Positions 1 through 9,343 of a DNA stretch of 64,000 nucleotides are shown here, in pieces. This DNA is from Mycobacterium sp. KBS0706 (GTDB lineage: Bacteria > Pseudomonadota > Alphaproteobacteria > DSM-16000 > Inquilinaceae). Location: NCBI RefSeq assembly GCF_005938675.2, contig NZ_VCCH02000020.1, positions 1 to 64,000 of the forward strand, written 5' to 3'. A program made the translations under genes and the position numbers. The first letter of the stretch is position 1. Each line of letters opens with the position of its first letter. The notes beneath the pieces were generated by a model. That model did not search any database. It saw only the letters and a program-made list of their open reading frames with translations, and was not told where the DNA came from.

Positions 1-611
1 TGGAGATCCTGCTGGCGCGCCCCGCCCAGGCCGCACCGCCACCCGAATCGGCCGCGCCGGTCCAGCCGGCGGCCCCGGAACCCGCCCCTGGGCCGGTTGC
101 CGCAGCACCGGCCGCCGCGGATCCGGCCCCTGCTGCCGATCCGGCCCCGGTCCAGACCGCTGCGCTGGCGCCGGTCGCTCCGGCCGAGCCGGTCGTATCC
201 GAGCCCGCCCCTCAGGCGGCCCTGCCGGCCGCCGACCCGATCGCGGCGCTGCTGAACAACCCGGCCGCCGCGGGCGGCTGGATCGACCCGGATGCCGGCG
301 CGCCGACGCAGGTCGCCGGCCTTCCGGCCTCGGCGCCGACCCTGCCGGTGATCGTCGCCGTGCCGGCCGGGCGTTTCGCGGCGCAGATCGCGGCCGTGAC
401 CTCGCCGCAGGAGGCGCAGGCCGAATGGGCCCGGTTCCAGCGCCGCTTCCCCGAGCTGTTCGGCGCGTTGCAGCTCGCCGTGCCGCAGGTCTCGGCCTCG
501 ACCCGGCTCGGCTATCGCGTCCAGGCCGTGCCGCTCGACCAGGCGACCGCGGCACGGCTGTGCGAGGCCCTGGCCAGCGAGAAGACCGGCTGCCTCGTCG
601 TTCCCCGCTGA
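1..611 (+). CDS. SPOR-domain protein, 3' part (start lies before the window)
   Basis: The reading frame is open from the first base and ends with TGA at 609-611, so only the C-terminal ~202 residues are visible. The first ~110 residues are a low-complexity Ala/Pro linker. The last ~85 form a compact domain (PAGRFAAQIAAVTSPQEAQ near its start) resembling the SPOR fold, which binds denuded peptidoglycan glycan strands at division sites in known members. A periplasmic SPOR domain at the end of a long Pro/Ala linker directly upstream of nagZ is a common alphaproteobacterial arrangement. The gap to nagZ is only 9 bases, so the two are probably co-transcribed. The N-terminus, expected to carry a membrane anchor, cannot be checked. 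Confidence 0.8.
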   Translation, partial: EILLARPAQAAPPPESAAPVQPAAPEPAPGPVAAAPAAADPAPAADPAPVQTAALAPVAPAEPVVSEPAPQAALPAADPIAALLNNPAAAGGWIDPDAGAPTQVAGLPASAPTLPVIVAVPAGRFAAQIAAVTSPQEAQAEWARFQRRFPELFGALQLAVPQVSASTRLGYRVQAVPLDQATAARLCEALASEKTGCLVVPR

Positions 612-620
612 GTTTCGTCC

Positions 621-1637
621 ATGCCTAAGGCGATCCTGTTCGGCTGCGCCGGCCCCATTCTGGCGGCGGAGGAGCGACTGTTCTTCCGCGACGCCGATCC
701 ACTCGGCTTCATCCTGTTCCGCCGCAACTGCGAGACGCCGGACCAGCTCGCCGCCCTGGTCGCCGATCTGCGCGATGCGGTCGGCCGCGAGGCGCCGGTG
801 ATGATCGACCAGGAGGGTGGGCGCGTCGCCCGGCTGCGGCCGCCGCACTGGCCGGCTTTTCCCGCCGCCGGCCGCTTCGGCGCGCTGGACGCGCTCGACC
901 CGGCGGCGGCGGAGAAGGCGGCCCGCGCCAATGCCACCGCTATCGCGCTGACCACTGGTGCCGCCGGCATCGACATCGTGGCCGCGCCGGTGCTGGATCT
1001 CGACCTGCCCGGCGCCGACCGCACCGTGGTCGGCGACCGCGCCTTCTCCGGCGATCCGGCCGTGGTCGCCCGTCTCGGCCGCGCCGTGGCCGAAGGGCTG
1101 CTCGACGGCGGCGCGCTGCCGGTGATCAAGCATCTCCCCGGCCATGGCCGCTCGAAGGTCGACAGCCATTTTGCGCTGCCGCTGGTCGAGGCCGATCTGG
1201 ACACGCTGGAGCGCACCGATTTCGCGCCGTTCCGGGATCTGTCCGACCTGCCCTGGGGCATGACCGGCCATCTGGTCTTCACCGCGCTCGATCCCGACCA
1301 TCCGGTCACTCAGTCGCCGACCGCGATCCGCGACGCGGTGCGCGGCCGCATCGGCTTCGGCGGAGTCTTGTGCAGCGACGACCTGTCGATGGGCGCGCTG
1401 TCCGGAACCCTGCCGGACCGGGCGGCGCGCGCCCTGGCCGCCGGCTGCGACCTGGCCCTGCACTGCAACGGCGACCTGGCGGAGATGCGGGCGATCGCGG
1501 CCGCGGTGCCGGCGATCGGACCAGAAACCTCGGTCCGGCTGGCCCGCGCGGAAGCGTGGCGCCGCCCCGCCAGCGAGCGGCCGGTGGAGAGCTATCTGGA
1601 GCGGGTGAAAGAGCTGCTCGACTTGCCGACGGCGTAG
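621..1637 (+). CDS. nagZ: beta-N-acetylhexosaminidase NagZ (GH3 family)
   Basis: This 338-residue protein has the usual length for a cytoplasmic GH3 NagZ. NagZ removes GlcNAc from anhydro-muropeptides during peptidoglycan recycling. Visible signatures are IDQEGGR (residues 62-68), KHLPGHG (170-176) with the following DSH that supplies the family's flexible-loop catalytic His/Asp pair, and SDDLSMGAL (252-260), whose aspartate is the nucleophile in the family. No signal peptide is present, as expected. It follows the SPOR gene by 9 bases. In many alphaproteobacteria scpA follows immediately on the same strand; here an opposite-strand flavin reductase separates them. The ATG at 621 fits the family's N-terminus. 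Confidence 0.95.
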   Translation: MPKAILFGCAGPILAAEERLFFRDADPLGFILFRRNCETPDQLAALVADLRDAVGREAPVMIDQEGGRVARLRPPHWPAFPAAGRFGALDALDPAAAEKAARANATAIALTTGAAGIDIVAAPVLDLDLPGADRTVVGDRAFSGDPAVVARLGRAVAEGLLDGGALPVIKHLPGHGRSKVDSHFALPLVEADLDTLERTDFAPFRDLSDLPWGMTGHLVFTALDPDHPVTQSPTAIRDAVRGRIGFGGVLCSDDLSMGALSGTLPDRAARALAAGCDLALHCNGDLAEMRAIAAAVPAIGPETSVRLARAEAWRRPASERPVESYLERVKELLDLPTA

Positions 1638-1662
1638 TTTTCTCAGACACACAGAACGTATT

Positions 1663-1687
1663 GCCTCTCCCGCCTGGCGGGAGAGGC
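1663..1687. terminator. perfect 11-bp hairpin between convergent genes
   Basis: The arms 1663-1673 and 1677-1687 are perfectly complementary around a 3-base loop. The hairpin sits between the end of nagZ and the end of the opposite-strand flavin reductase, so it can serve both transcripts. There is no long T-run on either strand, so it may be a processing or attenuating hairpin instead of a classical intrinsic terminator. A similar CT-rich/AG-rich hairpin lies at 12079-12115. Confidence 0.6.
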
Positions 1688-1703
1688 ATAATGTGTGCAG
1701 ATC

Positions 1704-2264
1704 CTACAGCATCGAGGGCCGGAACAGCGCCTTCCGATCCAGCACTCCACCCGCCGTCACGAACACCCCGCCACCGGTATAGTGCAGCGTCTTCGGGTGC
1801 TTCGGCACCGGCGCCACATGCGCCTTCACCACCTCGAAGATGAAGAAGTTGTAGCGGTCGACCAGGGCATCGTCGTGCAGCCGGCACTCGAAATTGGCGT
1901 GGCATTCGCGGATCAGCGGCGCCCCGACCTCCTGCGCCGTCTCGGCGGTCAGCCCGAACTGTTCGAACTTGTCGATCTTCGCGCCGGAGGTGTTGCCGAT
2001 CCCGACCACCGTGTCGGTCAGGGCCGTCGTCGGCAGGTTGATGACGCATTCGCCGCTGTCGCAGATCAGGCGGAAGCTGTGGTTGCCGCCGGAGATCATG
2101 CAGCCGACCAGCGACGGCGAGAACTCCAGCACCGTGTGCCAGCCCAGCGTCATGATGTTGGTGCGGTCGCGCCATCGCGACGACACCAGCACGATCGGGC
2201 CGGGCTCCAGGTAGCGCCGGACCTCGTGGACAGGGAAATCGGTTTTCCTGTGCGGTCTTGCCAT
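1704..2264 (-). CDS. flavin reductase-domain (FMN-binding split-barrel) protein
   Basis: This 186-residue protein matches the flavin reductase-like family. VLVSSRWRDRTNIMTLGW near residues 26-43 and the downstream CVINLPT resemble its FMN-binding split-barrel core. Members reduce flavin for two-component monooxygenases or carry bound FMN in other oxidoreductases; the substrate here cannot be told. It is a single gene running against nagZ and scpA, splitting a pair that is usually adjacent, which suggests insertion. The ATG at 2264 faces the scpA start across about 120 bases, which should hold two divergent promoters. Confidence 0.85.
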   Translation of the reverse strand: MARPHRKTDFPVHEVRRYLEPGPIVLVSSRWRDRTNIMTLGWHTVLEFSPSLVGCMISGGNHSFRLICDSGECVINLPTTALTDTVVGIGNTSGAKIDKFEQFGLTAETAQEVGAPLIRECHANFECRLHDDALVDRYNFFIFEVVKAHVAPVPKHPKTLHYTGGGVFVTAGGVLDRKALFRPSML

Positions 2265-2383
2265 GACGAGTCTCCGAGGCGGATTCCAGGGATCTGGCGG
2301 TGCCGCGGCCTGCGAACAGGCCGGGGCGGCGGGATGTCGCGATCGAGGTTGCTTCGGCGCGTCCGGGCGGCGAAACTCCGGCC

Positions 2384-3184
2384 ATGCTGGAAGACTGGTC
2401 GAAGGTCGATGCGCCGCCGGTGACGAGCCGGGAGGACGCCGCCTTCATTCTCAAATTCGAATCCTATGAAGGGCCGATCGATCTGCTGCTCGAGCAGGCG
2501 CGCGAGCAGAAGGTCGACCTGACCCAGATCTCCATCCTGGCGCTGGCCGACCAGTACCTCGCCTTCGTCGAACGGGCGCGGCGCCTGTCGCTGGAGCTGG
2601 CGGCGCATTACCTGGTGATGGCGGCCTGGCTGGCCTATCTCAAGTCGCGCCTGCTGCTGCCCGCCCCGCCGGGCGACGAGGAGCCGAGCGGCGCCGAGCT
2701 GGCCGAGGCGCTGGCCTTCCAGCTGCGCCGGCTGAACGCGATGCGCGAGGCCGGGCAGGCGCTGATGGCGCGGCCGCAGCTCGGCCACGACCTGTTCGCC
2801 CGCGGCGCCGCGGAGGAGGACGAGGCGACCCCGACCTCGGTCTGGGCCGTGTCGCTCTACGACCTGCTCAAGGCCTATGCCGAGCACCACCGCGCCAAGG
2901 CCGCGGCCGAAGGCAGCCTGCGCATCGAGGCCTCGGTGCTGTTCTCGCCGGAGCAGGCGCTGGAGCGGCTGGAGGCCATGCTCGGCCGGTTCCCGAGCTG
3001 GACCACGCTGGCCGCCTTCCTGCCGCCATTGACCGGCAGCCCGCTGGTGCGGCGCTCGGCGCTCGCCTCCACCTTCGTCGCCACGCTCGAGCTGGCCAAG
3101 GCCGGCCGGCTCGTGCTCCGCCAGGACGGGCCGTTCGGCCCGATCTGGCTCAAGGCCCAGGCTTCTCAGACTCCGGAAGAATGA
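2384..3184 (+). CDS. scpA: segregation and condensation protein A (ScpA)
   Basis: ScpA is the kleisin subunit of the SMC-ScpAB condensin. The hallmark FESYEGPIDLLLEQAREQKVD begins about 20 residues after the chosen ATG (motif given only in part). The N-terminal part is all-helical, and the C-terminal winged-helix region ends with DGPFGPIWLK. I chose ATG 2384 (266 residues) over the in-frame GTG 2300, because the extra 28 residues are Arg/Pro-rich and unlike the family N-terminus. The partner gene scpB normally follows directly. Here the next coding frame is ctaG, and the space is filled by a structured repeat, so scpB must lie elsewhere or be lost. Confidence 0.92.
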   Translation: MLEDWSKVDAPPVTSREDAAFILKFESYEGPIDLLLEQAREQKVDLTQISILALADQYLAFVERARRLSLELAAHYLVMAAWLAYLKSRLLLPAPPGDEEPSGAELAEALAFQLRRLNAMREAGQALMARPQLGHDLFARGAAEEDEATPTSVWAVSLYDLLKAYAEHHRAKAAAEGSLRIEASVLFSPEQALERLEAMLGRFPSWTTLAAFLPPLTGSPLVRRSALASTFVATLELAKAGRLVLRQDGPFGPIWLKAQASQTPEE

Positions 3185-3202
3185 CCGAACTAAGCCTGTA
3201 TT

Positions 3203-3450
3203 TCCCACCCTCCCTGCGTCCTGCGCCGGTTCAACATGCCGACAGGGCAGGAGGACGGCGCAGCGCGATGTGGTTCATCGCGCAAGCCGTTCGACGCACC
3301 ATGTCGGCATGTTCAACCGGCCCGGAGGGTCGCCTTGCGGCGGCCGCCTGCGGGCGCGGGCCGCTCGACCGTATGTCCCTATACGCTCTTCGCGGCCCGC
3401 GCCCTCATTCGACTCACCGCAAGGCGACGCAGGACGTAAGGGGGGTGGGA
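3203..3450. repeat. nested inverted-repeat element (three-way-junction fold)
   Basis: The whole stretch between scpA and ctaG folds on itself. Outer arms 3203-3225 and 3428-3450 match at 20 of 23 positions. Inside lie two separate branches. Branch one is 3226-3243 with 3303-3320 (17 of 18), capped by 3263-3270 with 3276-3283 (perfect). Branch two is 3329-3340 with 3417-3428 (perfect 12), capped by 3352-3364 with 3392-3404 (perfect 13). The order A-B-C-C'-B'-D-E-E'-D'-A' is that of a three-way junction in RNA or single-stranded DNA. It resembles MITE-like dispersed intergenic elements of alphaproteobacteria, but no second copy occurs in this window. An open frame through it (93 codons from 3181) looks spurious. 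Confidence 0.85.
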
Positions 3451-3451
3451 T

Positions 3452-4054
3452 ATGCAGGCTAACCTGGATCCGAAGATCCGGCGCCGCAACCGCCTCATCA
3501 TGACCTCGCTTTGCGGCGTCGCCTTCTCGATGGGTGTGCTGGCCTTCGCCTCGCCGCCGCTGTACCGGATGTTCTGCCAGGTCACCGGCTATGGCGGCAC
3601 CACCCAGGTCGCCGATGCGGTCTCGGACAAGGTGCTGGACCGCAAGGTGCGGGTGCGCTTCGTCGCCAACACCGATGCCGGCCTGCCCTGGACCTTCAAG
3701 GCCGAGCAGAGCGAGGTCGAGGTGCGCCTCGGCGAGCCGGCGCTGATCTACTTCCAGGCGACCAGCACCGCCACCGAGCCGACCGCCGGCCAGGCGGTCT
3801 ACAACGTCACGCCGGACAAGGTCGGGCTCTACTTCTCGAAGGTGCAGTGCTTCTGCTTCACCGAGCAGATCATCCAGCCGGGCGAGACGGTCGAGTTCCC
3901 AGTCTACTTCTATGTCGACGCGGCGATGGACGCGCAGCCGAACCTGAGCGACGTGCGTGCCATCACCCTGTCCTACACCTTCTACGGCCAGCGCTCGAAG
4001 GCGCTGGAGAATGCGGTGGCCGCCTATTATCGTGCGGCCGAGAAGAACGGCTGA
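3452..4054 (+). CDS. ctaG: cytochrome c oxidase assembly protein CtaG (Cox11)
   Basis: This 200-residue copper chaperone delivers copper to the CuB site of cytochrome c oxidase subunit I. It has one N-terminal membrane anchor (about residues 17-37) followed by a periplasmic immunoglobulin-like domain. The copper-binding CFCF motif is at 133-136. It starts a compact oxidase-assembly run (CtaG, subunit III, DUF983, SURF1). The usual upstream partners (subunits II and I, heme O synthase) are absent. Its purine-rich Shine-Dalgarno (around 3438-3446) lies inside the right arm of the preceding inverted-repeat element, so translation could be sensitive to folding of that element. Confidence 0.95.
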   Translation: MQANLDPKIRRRNRLIMTSLCGVAFSMGVLAFASPPLYRMFCQVTGYGGTTQVADAVSDKVLDRKVRVRFVANTDAGLPWTFKAEQSEVEVRLGEPALIYFQATSTATEPTAGQAVYNVTPDKVGLYFSKVQCFCFTEQIIQPGETVEFPVYFYVDAAMDAQPNLSDVRAITLSYTFYGQRSKALENAVAAYYRAAEKNG

Positions 4055-4124
4055 CGGCTTGCCGGCAGCGCCAGGGCGGAACACCGAAGCGGATATCGGA
4101 CGAGAGACCGAGAGGGGCACGAGG

Positions 4125-5006
4125 ATGAGCAGCACCGACGTCCATGCCGACAGGCACGAGACGAGCTACGAACTGAACGCGGTTCCGCATCCCTATCATC
4201 TGGTCGACCCCAGCCCGTGGCCGCTGCTCGGCTCGCTCGCGGCCGGCTGCATGGCGATCGGCGGCGTGCTGTACATGCATGACGAAGGGCCGGTGCTGCT
4301 GATCGCCGGCTTCCTCGGCGTGCTGGCCGTGATGTTCGGCTGGTGGCGGGACGTCATCAAGGAAGCCACCTTCCGCAAGCTGCACACCCCGGTGGTGAAG
4401 CTGGGCCTGCGCTACGGCATGATGCTGTTCATCGCCTCGGAGGTGATGTTCTTCGTCGCGTTCTTCTGGGCCTATTTCGACTCCAGCCTGTTCGTCGGCG
4501 AGGCCTCGCAATACGCCCGGGTCGCGGCCACTGGCGGCGTCTGGCCGCCCAAGGGCATCACCCCGGTCGACGCCTTCCACTTCCCGCTGCTGATGACCCT
4601 GGTGCTGCTGCTGTCGGGCTGCACCGTGACCTGGGCGCATCATGAGATCGTCGAAGGCCACATGAAGCAGGCGGCGAAGGCGCTCGGCATCACCGTGCTG
4701 CTCGGCGCGATCTTCACCTGCATCCAGGTCTGGGAATACACCCACTCCGAGTTCGGCTTCAGCGACGGCGTCTTCGCCTCGACCTTCTACATGGCCACCG
4801 GCTTCCACGGCTTCCACGTGCTGGTTGGCACCATCTTCCTGGCGGTGTGCTGGTTCCGCACGGCGCGCGGCGACTTCACCAAGGACAGCCATTTCGGCTT
4901 CGAGGCCGCCGCCTGGTACTGGCACTTCGTCGACGCGGTCTGGCTGTTCCTGTTCGTCGCCATCTACTGGTGGGGCGGCCATGGCGGCGCCGTCGCCGCG
5001 CACTAG
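4125..5006 (+). CDS. coxC: cytochrome c oxidase subunit III
   Basis: This is a 293-residue polytopic protein, subunit III of the aa3-type oxidase. It shows about seven membrane segments, and the family core is clear: FIASEVMFFVAFFWAYFD, then VTWAHHEIVEGH, then ATGFHGFHVLVGTIFL. It ends with a Trp/His-rich last helix. The ATG at 4125 has a purine-rich ribosome site just upstream and gives the standard N-terminus. The open frame extends further upstream over ctaG, but that extension is a shadow. It sits 70 bases after ctaG, so co-transcription is likely. Confidence 0.96.
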   Translation: MSSTDVHADRHETSYELNAVPHPYHLVDPSPWPLLGSLAAGCMAIGGVLYMHDEGPVLLIAGFLGVLAVMFGWWRDVIKEATFRKLHTPVVKLGLRYGMMLFIASEVMFFVAFFWAYFDSSLFVGEASQYARVAATGGVWPPKGITPVDAFHFPLLMTLVLLLSGCTVTWAHHEIVEGHMKQAAKALGITVLLGAIFTCIQVWEYTHSEFGFSDGVFASTFYMATGFHGFHVLVGTIFLAVCWFRTARGDFTKDSHFGFEAAAWYWHFVDAVWLFLFVAIYWWGGHGGAVAAH

Positions 5007-5018
5007 GCCTCGGCCTCG

Positions 5019-5366
5019 GTGGCTCCTGTCTCTCCCCTGGCCGCGGCGCTGGGCTGCAAATGCCCGCGCTGCGGCCGGGGTGCCCTGTTCAAGGGTTTCC
5101 TGACGGTCGCCGACCGCTGCACGGCCTGCGACCTCGACCTCTCGGAGGTCGATTCGGGCGACGGCCCGGCCGTCTTCTTGATCTTCATCCTCGGCTTCAC
5201 CGTGGTGCCGCTGACGCTCTGGCTCGGCTTCGCCACGGATTTGCCCGACTGGGCGCCGGTCGCGATCGGGGCCGTCCTCCTGGTCCTCCTCACCGTCCTC
5301 CTGATCCGCCCCGCCAAGGCCCTTGTCGTGGCGCTGCAATACCGGCACCGCCGCACCGGACAGTGA
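5019..5366 (+). CDS. DUF983 family protein with N-terminal zinc ribbon
   Basis: This 115-residue protein starts with a two-CxxC zinc-ribbon (CPRCGRGALF and later CTAC, residues about 15-40). Two membrane segments follow (about 53-75 and 82-102). DUF983 proteins are routinely encoded between cox subunit III and SURF1 in alphaproteobacteria. A role in oxidase biogenesis is inferred from that context, since the biochemical function is not known. The start is GTG 5019, 12 bases after the coxC stop. Confidence 0.9.
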   Translation: MAPVSPLAAALGCKCPRCGRGALFKGFLTVADRCTACDLDLSEVDSGDGPAVFLIFILGFTVVPLTLWLGFATDLPDWAPVAIGAVLLVLLTVLLIRPAKALVVALQYRHRRTGQ

Positions 5367-5370
5367 AACC

Positions 5371-6095
5371 ATGACTGCGCGGCGCTTCCGGCCGGAGTTC
5401 TGGCCGACCGTCTTCCTGGTCCCCGCCCTCGCCCTGATGCTCGGCCTCGGCATCTGGCAGCTCGAGCGCCTGGCCTGGAAGACCGACCTGATCGACCGGA
5501 TCGAGCACGGCCTGGCCGCCCCGCCCGCGCCGCTGCCGACGGAGACCGATCCCAGCTTCGACTACCGCCACGTCACCATCACCGGCCGCTTCGACGCCGC
5601 CCATGCCTTCCGGCTGCTGGCCCGCGTCCATGACGGCGCCGCCGGCATCCAGGTGGTCACGCCGCTGCTCCGCGCCGACGGCGGCCCGGCCGTGCTGGTC
5701 AACCGCGGCTGGGTGCCGCTCGGCCCCGACGGCAAGCCCACGGCCTTCGACCCGCCGCCCGACGGCACGGTGACGGTCGAGGGCGTGGCCCGCCGCCCCC
5801 TACCCCAGGGCTGGATGCAGCCCGACAACAGCCCGGCCACCAATGAGTGGTTCTGGACCGACCTGCCGGCCATGGCCGCCGCGGCCGGGCTGGAGCGGGC
5901 GGCGCCGGTGGTGGTCGAGCAGGCGGCCGGCCCCGACCGGCCCCGCCCCCCGATCGGCGGCCAGACCAACATCGATCTGCCGAACAACCATCTCGAATAC
6001 GCGATCACCTGGTTCAGCTTTGCCTTCATGCTGGTCGCGATCTACCTGCTGCATCACCTGCGGCGTGGCCGCGCCGCCCGGAAAGGACCCGACGC

Positions 6096-6099
<4 letters not shown>
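5371..6099 (+). CDS. SURF1 family cytochrome oxidase biogenesis protein
   Basis: This 242-residue inner-membrane protein has an N-terminal helix carrying the family signature GIWQLERLAWK (around residues 27-37) and a second helix near the C-terminus (AITWFSFAFMLVAIYLLHH). The large loop between them faces the periplasm, with VNRGWVP and the late NNHLEYA motif typical of SURF1/Shy1. The family assists heme a insertion or delivery to subunit I. ATG 5371 is 4 bases after the DUF983 stop. An in-frame GTG upstream at 5323 would overlap DUF983 and is less likely. The stop overlaps the next gene by ATGA. Confidence 0.94.
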
Positions 6100-7589
<1,490 letters not shown>

Positions 7590-7612
7590 GAGGAGCAGCT
7601 CCAATCTCAAAT

Positions 7613-7702
7613 TGTCATTGCCGGGCTTGACCCGGCAATCCAGGAGCCACCCAGAGCGGCATCGAGTTTCCCTGGATGCCCGGGTCAAGCCCGGGCATGA
7701 CA
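7613..7702. repeat. dispersed palindromic intergenic repeat, copy 1
   Basis: This 90-base element has terminal inverted repeats of about 29 bases (tgtcattgccgggcttgacc on the left, its near-complement on the right) and a short variable core. A second copy in opposite orientation is at 63034-63118, with nearly the same core. It belongs to a type of short intergenic repeat frequently seen in alphaproteobacterial genomes (from memory). It lies just after the M32 gene. The rest of the 7590-7897 gap shows no gene; its right end should hold the promoter of the MFS gene. Confidence 0.85.
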
Positions 7703-7897
7703 CTTGAAGGGTTGGCTTTGAACGCAGCCCGGCGGGGCTGTGGCCCGAGTCGACTCACGGGATATGGCATGGGTGACTGACGCCCGAAACTTGCATGCCT
7801 CCATTGTGACTTTGGCGCGCAGGATTTCGACACATCATACGAGTTGAGTCGGACTCCGCACGCCCGAGGGGGCCGCGCCCGCGCGTGGCCTTGAGAC

Positions 7898-9340
7898 ATG
7901 ACGACCCGCCTTCCGCGCCAGGTGCTGACCCCGCTGATCATTGCCTGCGCGCTGTTCATGGAGAATCTCGATTCGACCGTGATCGGGACCTCGCTGCCGC
8001 AGATCGCCAAGTCCTTCGGCACCGATCCGCTGCATCTCAGCCTCGCCATCACCTCCTACCTGCTCAGCCTCGCCGTGTTCATCCCGGCCAGCGGCTGGGT
8101 GGCGGACCGCTTCGGCGCCAAGAACGTGTTCCGCGCCGCCATCGTCATCTTCACTTGCGGCTCCATCCTGTGCGGCCTGTCGAATTCGACGGTCGAGCTG
8201 GTCGGGGCGCGAATCATCCAGGGCATGGGTGGCGCCATGATGGTGCCGGTGGGCCGGCTGGTGCTGCTGCGCAGCGTGTCGAAGGCCGAGCTGGTGCGGG
8301 CCATGGCCTATCTGACCACCCCGGCGCTGCTGGGCCCCGTGCTGGGGCCGCCGCTGGGCGGCTTCATCACCACCTACAGCTCCTGGCGCCTGATCTTCTT
8401 CATCAATGTCCCGATCGGCATCATCGGCGTGATCCTGGTGACGCTGTTCATCGACGATGTGCGGGAAGAGGAGCGCACCCCGTTCGACGTTCGGGGCCTC
8501 CTGATGTCCGGCGTCGCCCTGGGCTGCATGGTGTTCGGCTTCGAGACGCTGGGCCGATCGATCGTGCCGCTGCCGGTTACCGGCGGGCTGTTCGTCATCG
8601 GCCTCGGCTCCCTCTGGCTCTATATCAGGCACGCCCACCGGGTGCCGGCGCCGATCATCGATCTGACGCTGCTGCATTTCCGCACCTTCCGCATCTCGGT
8701 GGTCGGCGGCACCATCTTCCGGGTCGGCATCGGCGCCATCCCGTTCCTGCTGCCGCTGATGCTGCAGCTGGGCTTCGGCATGACCCCGTTCGAATCCGGC
8801 ATGCTGACCTTCATCAGCGCCGCCGGCGCGCTGTGCATGAAGATGACCGCGACCCGGATCATCCGCGGCTTCGGCTTCCGCCGGGTGCTGGTCTGGAACG
8901 CGGCGATCAGCTCGATCTTCCTGATGAGCTACGCGCTGTTCCGGGCGGACACGCCGCATCTGCTGATCATGGCGCTGCTGCTGGCCGGCGGCTATTTCCG
9001 GTCGCTGCAGTTCACCAGCCTGAACACGCTGGCCTTCGCCGACATCCCGCCGCAGAAGATGAGCCGCGCCTCCAGCTTCTCGAGCACGGCGCAGCAGCTG
9101 TCGGCCAGCCTGGGCGTCGCCACCGGCGCGGTGCTGCTGAACCTGACGCTGCTGCTGCATGGCGGCACCACGCTGCAGGCCACCGACTTCTCCTGGGCCT
9201 TCTTCGCGGTCGGCCTGCTGTCGCTGGGCTCGGTGCTGATGTTCCTGCGCCTCGCCCCCGATGCCGGCGCCGAAGTCTCCGGCCACGCCGTCACCCCGGT
9301 GGCGCCGGCGGGCTCTCCCCGGGTCGCGCCCGGGGAATAG
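7898..9340 (+). CDS. DHA2-type MFS drug-efflux transporter
   Basis: This 480-residue membrane protein has about 14 predicted helices, the DHA2 pattern. MENLDSTVIGTSLPQIAKSF in helix 1 and the motif-C-like GPVLGPPLGGFI in helix 5 mark proton-coupled multidrug exporters of the EmrB/QacA group. No membrane-fusion (EmrA-like) partner or adjacent TetR/MarR regulator is visible, so it probably works alone in the inner membrane. Substrate is unknown. The start at 7898 is the first ATG with the conserved N-terminus. The last ~20 residues are a low-complexity Pro/Ala tail. Confidence 0.92.
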   Translation: MTTRLPRQVLTPLIIACALFMENLDSTVIGTSLPQIAKSFGTDPLHLSLAITSYLLSLAVFIPASGWVADRFGAKNVFRAAIVIFTCGSILCGLSNSTVELVGARIIQGMGGAMMVPVGRLVLLRSVSKAELVRAMAYLTTPALLGPVLGPPLGGFITTYSSWRLIFFINVPIGIIGVILVTLFIDDVREEERTPFDVRGLLMSGVALGCMVFGFETLGRSIVPLPVTGGLFVIGLGSLWLYIRHAHRVPAPIIDLTLLHFRTFRISVVGGTIFRVGIGAIPFLLPLMLQLGFGMTPFESGMLTFISAAGALCMKMTATRIIRGFGFRRVLVWNAAISSIFLMSYALFRADTPHLLIMALLLAGGYFRSLQFTSLNTLAFADIPPQKMSRASSFSSTAQQLSASLGVATGAVLLNLTLLLHGGTTLQATDFSWAFFAVGLLSLGSVLMFLRLAPDAGAEVSGHAVTPVAPAGSPRVAPGE

Positions 9341-9343
9341 GCC

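Noticed and set aside
3181..3462. Open frame beginning with ATGA at the scpA stop, as a possible scpB remnant
   Set aside because: Its translation shows no ScpB-like sequence, and it runs through the inverted-repeat arms. The frame is explained by GC-rich repeat sequence.
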